Source: Micrasema longulum
Lineage: Eukaryota; Arthropoda; Insecta; Trichoptera; Brachycentridae
DNA: 64,000 bases
Direction: 5' to 3'
Assembly (NCBI GenBank): GCA_022494885.1
Contig: JAGVSM010001389.1
Location: forward strand, 186,001-250,000
The notes under the pieces were generated by a model, which saw only the letters and a list, made by a program, of their open reading frames with translations, ran no database searches and had not been told where the DNA came from. Of the stretch, positions 57,096 to 64,000 are shown one piece after another; the first letter of the stretch is position 1, and the number at the start of each line of letters is the position of its first letter. The translations under genes were made by a program, and so were the position numbers.

Positions 57096-58535
57096 CTACA
57101 ACTAGGTAACTTCAAAATCATTATTTATGAGTTACCCACTAAAAACACATTTTTTTATCCTCCCCATGAATGCTATAAATAGACAAGTTACGCATTAAAA
57201 TCATCATTATGAAAGATGGTGGAGTTCTATAATTGAGAATATATATGAAGAACGTTAGTTATGCTAACTTAAAAAATGCATGTATTTTATGTATTCTTGT
57301 TGAACTTCCAAATTAAAAAAATTAAAAAAAAATGGCGTAAGTATAGCCTGTGAGCTCGCCAATACATGACAGATGACATTAACATAACCATAGAAAAACA
57401 TAGCAGTTGAGCTCTCAGAAGTAAAGCAACGTGAATGCAGCAATGTTTGAACTACATGTCAATAATATTCTAATAATAAATAATATTATTTGGCCATACG
57501 GAACTTTAAAGCACACCTTGGTTTCATTACTAATAGTATTTTATCGGTTAGGTAGGTGTATTTAAAAAAAATGTTGCGTACCTGAAAAAAGCACAAATAA
57601 TTATGTTTTGTAAATGATGTCAGTAGCGACACTCAGTGGCTTTGTGACGCTTTGACATTTTTTATAAGAAATTCATGGCGTAGCCGAAATACTGTTATAA
57701 AAACGAGGATGTTTTGTTGATTGACGTTAGCAGGCGCTACCCAGGGGCGACTTTGTGACGTGAGAAATTATTTTAAAAAGGAGATTCATGGCGTAGCCGA
57801 AATATTGTAATTTAAACGAGGATGTTTTTGTTGATTGACGTTAGCAGGCGCTACCCAGGGGCGACTTCATGACGTGATGAAATTATTAATTTTAATATTT
57901 TTTTTCATTTTACATAGCGTAGCTGAGATAAGAAATTGCGTGGTGTTTCGAAATTTAACCGTGTAGGTAGCCGCCTAGTTACAATATTATTTTTGTATTT
58001 GTATTACTCCTGTTTTATAATGTTTATGTATTTATCGCTATAAGAATTAAACTAAAGATAGTTTTTACTTTTAATCGCTATCCGTTTTTTAAATTATGTT
58101 TGTAACACTCAGTAATATCTATTTTTCAAGTATTCAATGTTATTTTTGCATTTTAATTAATATTGTTAATATGGCGTATTTTTATTTATTCGAATTTACT
58201 GGACTGTTTTTATTACAAAAAAATGCATATTTCTCTGTGTATTTTTCTGTTATAAACAATCTATTAAAATAATACACATCAAATTTCCATTGTCTGTTGA
58301 TTTGATTTGCAATCTTCTTTTTTTTCGATGGTTAAAACTCTAGGAAATTCAAAGACAATAAAATTTTTCCTGTCATATATTGGCGAGCTCACACGCTATA
58401 CATAGCCCAAAAAAATTATATGATTTTAATGAGTCACAACTTGCCTATTTGTAGGATTCATAGAGGAAGATACATATAATATGTGTTTTTAGCGGGTAAC
58501 TCAAAAATGCTGATTTTGAAGTTATCTAGTTGTAG
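57096..58535. mobile_element. 1.44 kb element with long inverted repeats
   Basis: The left 57096-57370 and the right 58372-58535 are inverted copies: CTACAACTAG, TAACTTCAAAATCA, GAGTTACCC, CTAAAAACACAT, CATTAAAATCAT, GTGAGCTCGCCAATA appear in mirrored order. The left arm carries about 120-190 bp absent from the right arm. No transposase frame inside; the interior holds a 113-bp tandem duplication. No clear target duplication was found. Confidence 0.65.
57671..57890 (+). repeat. 113-bp tandem duplication
   Basis: Two adjacent units begin ATTCATGGCGTAGCCGAAAT at 57671 and 57784. Both contain TTGATTGACGTTAGCAGGCG and CTACCCAGGGGCGACTT. Differences are few. A degenerate third start (CATAGCGTAGCTGAGAT) follows near 57914. 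Confidence 0.8.
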
Positions 58536-58806
58536 ACCCTACTATATTTTATTTATTTTATTAACATAAACGGCAAATTTGCCTTTTACAAAAATTTATA
58601 ATACTAACATATTTGGCTTAATATATATATATATATTTTTAAAACATAAATTTCCTTATACCCAAGACTTATAAAAAAAAATAAACCTAAAAATTATACA
58701 AGATTTATATTTAAAAAAATAACTTAAAAATAATACAGCATATTCAGTAGAATGTTTAAAGAATTCAAGAATAAATGTAAAAAACAAAATTAAATAATAA
58801 AACATT

Positions 58807-59260
58807 CTACAGTAATACAACAAGAAAATCATAAGTACTGTTGCATACAGCTGGGCAAAGTGACCAAAAAACTGTATATATTATGAAATGCATGAATAAA
58901 TAAATATAATTACCATTCACCATCTTTGAAAAGTTCAAAAGGTTTGTTCTATAAGAACAATACCCTACACTAAATATATCAGATACGTGGGAATAACTAT
59001 TGCCGAGTTCATGAAGTCTATTTAATACGGCATTACAAGTATACACTGTCCGTGAATTGTTGCTACAAAACGGTGGCACCTGTCTAGTCATTCTTCCAGG
59101 CACCCTGAAGTTGATGAGAGATAATAGTTTAGGCCAATCCCATATTGAATTTACAATTTTGAATAAATTTAAAAGGTCTATAATTTTTCTTCTATCGTTA
59201 AGTTTTAACAAATTTAATGTTTTCATGACTGATGCTCGTATTCATTTACAAATGTTTATA
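58807..59260 (-). mobile_element. Non-LTR reverse-transcriptase C-terminal fragment
   Basis: The minus frame reads LKLNDRRKIIDLLNLFKIVN, then INFRVPGRMTRQVPPF and VLNRLHELGN, the tail typical of Jockey/CR1 RTs. Same orientation and family type as 59941-60195. Confidence 0.65.
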
Positions 59261-59579
59261 TTCCGGTCCCTTCTCTGGAAGTAACGGAGTGGTAGATCCC
59301 GTTAGATCCAGCGCTGAATGAGATTTATAAGATGTTTTATTTCTTTTTTATTTTACATTACCTTACTTACCATACCCTCACTTACCCTAGCTTACCACCT
59401 TTTATTGTACACAGTAAAACAAAATTAAATATACCTACTACGTTGGTACACGTGATGATACAATTAAAATAAAACAAATTACTTCAAAAATTATACATTA
59501 TCTAAACCAAACACAATTTGAGAACAAAATTAAAATGGAAAACAAAAATAAAGACATGATACAAAATACACTTGTATTC

Positions 59580-59925
59580 TTCTTCTTCACGTGTCCTGTC
59601 GGGTCCCCCCGACGTTGACGATCACTTGGGAGAAAGCTTCTCTATCCTGAGCAGTGCGAAACAGCTCCTCCACAGTTCTAATCCTGGTCCATGCTTGGAT
59701 GTTTCGAAGCCAGGAAAGCTGTTTTCTTCCGACCCCTCTACGTCCCTCGATCTTCCCCTTCATGACAAGCTGAAGTATGGCATATTTATCACCTCTCAAC
59801 GCATGGCCAAAATATGAAATCTTACGAAGCTTAACTGTGATGAATAGTTCTCTATTAGTATTGGCTCTACGTAATACTTCATTGTTGGTTATCATATCTG
59901 TCCAAGATACTCTTAACATTTTCTC
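59580..59925 (-). mobile_element. Retrotransposon RT C-terminal fragment
   Basis: A 110-codon minus frame with VKLRKISYFGHALRGDKY, GRRGVGRKQLSWLRNIQ and TAQDREAFSQVIVNV. This is the end of a non-LTR RT of the kind that closes with a GRR/K-W motif. It lies between two fragments of another family. Confidence 0.75.
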
Positions 59926-59940
59926 TAAATATAATTAATG

Positions 59941-60195
59941 TTAAGTTAAAGTAAAAAATGAGGATTCTAGACATTTTTTGATTTGTGAATCACTTGCGTT
60001 AAAAATATCTACAGTATTTCTAAACTTATTAGCAATAATAATAATGTTATTGTAATCAACATTGGTTCGGCAGTTTTCTTCCTGAGATAACATTTGTTGC
60101 CTTGTATGTCTTTGTGGCACATAAAACCTTATTAATTGTACAATTTCTGGGCAATCAAATAGAGAGTTAACTATTTTATGCAGTAACATCCATCT
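59941..60195 (-). mobile_element. Non-LTR reverse-transcriptase C-terminal fragment
   Basis: The minus frame reads LLHKIVNSLFDCPEIVQLIR, then FYVPQRHTRQ, aligning with 58807-59226 (FKIVNSIWDWPKLLSLINFR, VPGRMTRQ). Confidence 0.65.
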
Positions 60196-60199
60196 GTGT

Positions 60200-60983
60200 C
60201 CGGCCGGATGAAGACTACAGTTATGTGTGTGAAACTGAACTAGAATCCTGGATGAGTATTTTCGACATGACGGCTACTCTCAGATAAAGTTCCGGGTTCT
60301 GTTGCTGGCAGAGTCTATGTGAAATTGATTTAAAGGTGACTTTATTCTACAGTATTTCTTCCAATGACAGGGAAATGATGATATCATCAGATTGTGGAGA
60401 ATATTGAAGTAGATGGTGAATATACCATATTAAATCATTATTATTTTCATGAATTTTTATGTTTTATTTATATTATGTAATATACTTATTTTTAATTTTT
60501 AAATTTCTAACCTGACTTACATCATTGGATATTTGGCACAGTTCCAATCTTTAAAAAAAAATCATATTTATTTTTAAAAATGCCATATATTATTATAAAT
60601 AAACATTTATTTTTAATGGCTGTTATTACCTTGTCCGATTCGTAGCATTATGGTTAGCGCTTTTGTAACCATCATTCCGTAGCAAGCAGCTGTTTTTTCT
60701 TATGTAGTACGGGATTAATTTTGTCATAGTGATTTTTCTCTCTTGGTTTCTTTGAAATATCAGAACAAAACGCTTAACATTTCAATCTTCAAAAAAAAAA
60801 AATATTTTGTATCGAAATACAGAATTGAGGTAATGTTATATTTTTAGCAATTGGTGAAGTGGTTATTAAAATAAAATATCAAAAATTAAGTTTTGTATGT
60901 ATTTCTGAAATTGACTAGGATAATCTTGATGTGATGTTTGAATTAATTTTTTATAGTTTTGAAAATGTTTTTTTTAAAAATAT
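60200..60983. other. 3' flank of the lipase gene, no gene seen
   Basis: AT-rich DNA downstream of the lipase stop. A short block near 60265-60300 (GGCTACTCTCAGATAAAG) is shared with 12392-12412, so it is repeat-derived. Confidence 0.4.
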
Positions 60984-63801
60984 TTAATTGTATTTTTGAG
61001 AAAAGTAATTCATCATCTGGACAATATCATTATTCAGAAGTGCATCAATGTTCTTTGCATACAAAAAGTCTAGATGGTTGAATTTCTCATATGGTATTGC
61101 CTTGTCGTGGACTTCGGGGGATGTTTTCGTTAGTTCAATTATCAATTTTTTGGAATTCTGAAATAAAATTATGGGATATTTATAACAGTGTAATTAAATA
61201 TAATGTTCAATATCAGATTTTTAGACACCCATTAAAGAATTATTTTTTGCTTTTAATTTCATAAAAAAACTGGTGAAGTGTTTTGTAACATTTTGTAAAG
61301 ATCAATTGATTAACCGTTCCAAGAATATTTCCTTCAAAAAGATTTTGAGTAGAAAAAAAATTACCTGTGATGTAGCCAGAAGATCATTTTCCCCGTAGAA
61401 TATAGCCGCCGGAGCTCTGTTAGCTGTAAGATCATATGGTGGAGGTGTGGCTTGGCCATACATTTTTTTATTTTCCATTCTCCCATAGTCGAAAGCTGAC
61501 AAAACATCTGGAAATCGTCCCATTAGTTTCAATAATTCCTTTCTATCTTTAATGATGATTATTTATTGTATAGGTATATCTGTTTTATTATAATATTGAA
61601 TTATTTATCGAATGTTCGTAAATATTATTATATAACCACTTACCGACTTTGTGTGTCGAACGATTTCGAGACGTACCCGCCTCTTTGTCAGGACACTTAC
61701 CACACCAACATGCAAATACTAAAATACACTTTAACCTTTACCATCACCGTAGTTACAGATAGTATTAACGAAAAATTTCATAAATTACATGCAGAGTTAT
61801 CGGGGGATGCAATCACCACCGCGTCTAAACATGCACTAAAAATTAGGTTGAAATGTTAAATGGTGTGTTGGGGAATGGATGGGAGTTTGGGAAGGGAAAT
61901 TGCTAGAAGGTTGAAAGTTACACGATTGGTTAATTTTTAAATAAAAAAATGGGCTATATTAAAAATATATTTGATTATTTACTACGGGTTTATTATTTTT
62001 AAATGCTTGTTTAATGTGAAAAACCTCCGTGTTATTTAATTTGAGCCTTTTTGAGTATTTGAATGTAAACTTACTCCTGTATCCTTATCAAAATGATGAT
62101 TTGAATTCACGAAGAGGCTGATGCGTCTCGAAACCGGTACACATAAAATAGTCGGTAAGCGGTCATATACTACTTTATGGAGTTCTCACTGAGTGTGATT
62201 ATTGAGGAATAAGTTCGTTGTTGTGGATATTAAGATTTTTACTGTTTTTAATTACCTGTTACGGATACTTGAGAATAATGTTCCAACAATCGTAATGCTC
62301 CAGGTTGTAACTTGGCTATAAAGACCGGGTGTTTTGCCTAAATGCAGCCAAAAAAATGACACAAATTAGACTAAAGCATGTTAATAAATAGTAGAATCAT
62401 TAAAATATCAACATTTGATATTCACAAGTGGATGGCAACAGGGATCAGATTTAAGGCCAATCTTGAAGTATATATTTTTCTATGATTTTACTTAACTTTT
62501 CTTACTTCCTTGCTCAATTGGAGTTTTTTTTATTAAACGTTTTAATCGTATTGTTTAAAACTGCAACATTGTACTCTGATGATTGTTGCAACTTAAATTA
62601 CTAGAAACAGAATATCATAGGCCACTAAAAACCATGCGCACGCTAAGGGCATTTCAATTCCTTATTAATTTAAATCCAAATATATAAATTTATGCTAGTT
62701 CCCCTAAAGGATACAAAATTAAATAATAGCGCTTCCTATCGATTTTCTTTGTTCGTGGAATGTTTTTCTAATATACAACACATAGAATTAAGAATAGTCC
62801 AAAAACCGCATACGAGCATCAAACAGAAGGCGACTAAACTACTCATGAATGAGTAGTTTTACGTTTTGACCCATTCGTTTTTTTGTAGACGTCGCTCAGT
62901 ACGCAACTCCTGATTTGAATTCCACTATGCCGTGTTATGTCATTTTAAAGTGTAGAAATATTGCTAGGATCTTAAAGAAACAGGATGGGATCTCATTTCA
63001 TGTGCAATTAGCAAATGAACGTGTAAGTAGCAAATAAATTACTTAAAAATTGAATTATTTTTCCATCTGTCAGATTGTCGAAGAAATCAAAATGGACATT
63101 TCGTTAGTGTTGCCAGGGTAGTATTTTTTTTTACCTTTGTTCATCTAATGAGAAAACTAATGAAAATTGGACCTCGGATTAAACAATTCTGTGGTGGACA
63201 TTTGACCGACATTATCTTTAAAACATCAAATATTATTTAACATGATATAAATATATCCGGTTTATGTAAAATAAAATTCGTTTTATATTTTAAGTTCAAA
63301 GTTCATTAATTCAATTACTCTTATTAAATGACCCTTCCCTTATCTACTATGTTGTGTCAATAAATATTTCCGCGTGCACTATACAATTTTGGAGAAATTA
63401 ACAGATTGCTTTTTTTTTACCTTACATTTGTGTTATGATTATATTGTTTCCCATCATACAACGCGGCGACATCGCGAATGCGCGCGGCGAAAGTGGGGCA
63501 TAGTGGGGGGTTTTTTGGACACAGTCCGATGTGTTAAAATATGATTCTACGCTCCTTCTGAACTATTCTTAATTCTATGATACAACGTAATTTAAAAAGT
63601 TGATAGGAACCATTTCGATTAATAATGACTAGTTGAACATACCCAGTCCACTTGGTCATAGTCTTCTCCTGCGTAGTACATTAATCCCTCCATGCAAAAA
63701 TTAGGCTTTCGGTCGTAGGCTGAACATGATGCTATAATTAAGTTGCGTAAATGTGGGGGGGTAAACACTAATGGATCCAGATGCAGTACAGCAGATTTTC
63801 T
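60984..63801 (-). CDS. Acid lipase (lipase 3-like, alpha/beta hydrolase), 3' exons, runs off the window
   Basis: Exons in transcript order: 63801-63643, 62337-62256, 61507-61365, 61157-60984 (TAA at 60984-60986), all with GT-AG borders and compatible phases. The product carries the C-terminal half of a gastric/lysosomal acid lipase: a Cys-containing segment (NFCMEGLMYYAGEDYDQ), then LEHYSQ, FDYGRMENKKMYGQATPP, the catalytic Asp motif FYGENDLLAT, and the catalytic His in FNHLDFLYAKNID. These enzymes hydrolyse triglycerides or cholesteryl esters in gut lumen or lysosomes. The nucleophile Ser exon, lid and signal peptide lie right of the window. Protein ends MMNYFSQKYN. Two introns carry transposons (61633-62170 and 62781-63579). 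Insects have many such lipases, so no paralogue symbol is given. Confidence 0.9.
61633..62170. mobile_element. Foldback element in a lipase intron
   Basis: Left arm near 61635-61705 (CACTTACCGACT, GATTTCGAGACG, GCCTCTTTGTCA) is mirrored near 62100-62165 (TCACGAAGAGGC, GTCTCGAAACCGG, AGTCGGTAAGCGG). The interior lacks a transposase frame. Confidence 0.6.
62781..63579 (+). mobile_element. Non-autonomous P-superfamily element with THAP exon
   Basis: CATAGAATTAAGAATAGT at 62781-62798 and its exact complement at 63562-63579 form 18-bp terminal inverted repeats. They are flanked by ATACAACA (62773-62780) and ATACAACG (63580-63587), an 8-bp duplication with one change. A frame from ATG at 62927 to a good donor at 63022/63023 reads MPCYVILKCRN and DGISFHVQL, the start of a THAP zinc finger (C-x4-C). 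THAP plus 8-bp duplications is the P-element signature. The transposase core is absent. Confidence 0.8.
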
Positions 63802-64000
63802 CTGAAAATGTTACAAAGCTAAATGGATTAGGTCTTTTTTCTTGTACATTCTTATTTTTCTTCTACCAATAGCATAAGCCAGTTCATTTAATTGAGCCTA
63901 TTTTTCTTCCAAGATCTTAGCGAATGTGAAGCAGAGTTCTCCGGGTTTTATAATTTAACCTTACATGATTATTTTTAATGGTTTTCTCACTTCATCAAAC

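Overview
This window is insect nuclear DNA, most likely from a moth or butterfly. The genes have short exons with GT-AG introns, intergenic DNA is AT-rich and packed with transposon debris, and tRNA-derived SINEs, non-LTR retroelement tails, MITEs, a hAT element and a P-like element are all present. The genes are single-copy animal housekeeping or muscle genes. Lepidoptera is an inference from style and repeat content; no diagnostic marker was searched.

Layout. (1) 2.5-21.0 kb, plus strand: the 3' part of a Strn-Mlck type myosin light chain kinase gene. Its upstream exons lie left of the window. The kinase domain is built from four shared exons plus one of two alternative terminal exons: a 1.4 kb exon with a long Ser/Thr/Asn-rich tail (14.3-15.8 kb), or a short exon 5 kb downstream with a calmodulin-binding helix (20.8-21.0 kb). 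(2) 25.5-27.8 kb, minus strand: an intronless, complete TFIID subunit TAF4. (3) 29.0-30.8 kb, plus strand: the ESCRT-II subunit SNF8/VPS22 in four exons, divergent from TAF4. (4) 33.1-42.4 kb, minus strand: an 11-exon coiled-coil gene that reads as SCLT1, a centriole distal-appendage protein, absent from the supplied ORF calls as one gene because its exons are short. (5) 48.9-51.2 kb, minus strand: a single-exon host cell factor (HCF) with the Kelch domain and SAS1N but no visible C-terminal partner half. (6) 61.0-63.8 kb, minus strand, running off the right edge: four 3' exons of an acid lipase.

Between and inside the genes are many mobile elements. The clearest are a hAT remnant with a perfect 8-bp target duplication in a kinase intron (8159-8586), a pogo-like element with a pipsqueak-type helix-turn-helix at 22.5-24.1 kb plus MITEs with the same ends in the 3' flanks of the kinase and SNF8, a P-superfamily element with a THAP exon and near-perfect 8-bp duplication in a lipase intron (62781-63579), a 1.44 kb long-inverted-repeat element (57.1-58.5 kb), several foldback elements, and at least ten decayed non-LTR retrotransposon tails.

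The genes are unrelated in function and share no operon-like logic. I see no previously undescribed biochemical system. The observations most worth following are the paired kinase terminal exons, the C-terminally short HCF locus, the SCLT1 gene model, and the P-like and pogo-like elements.
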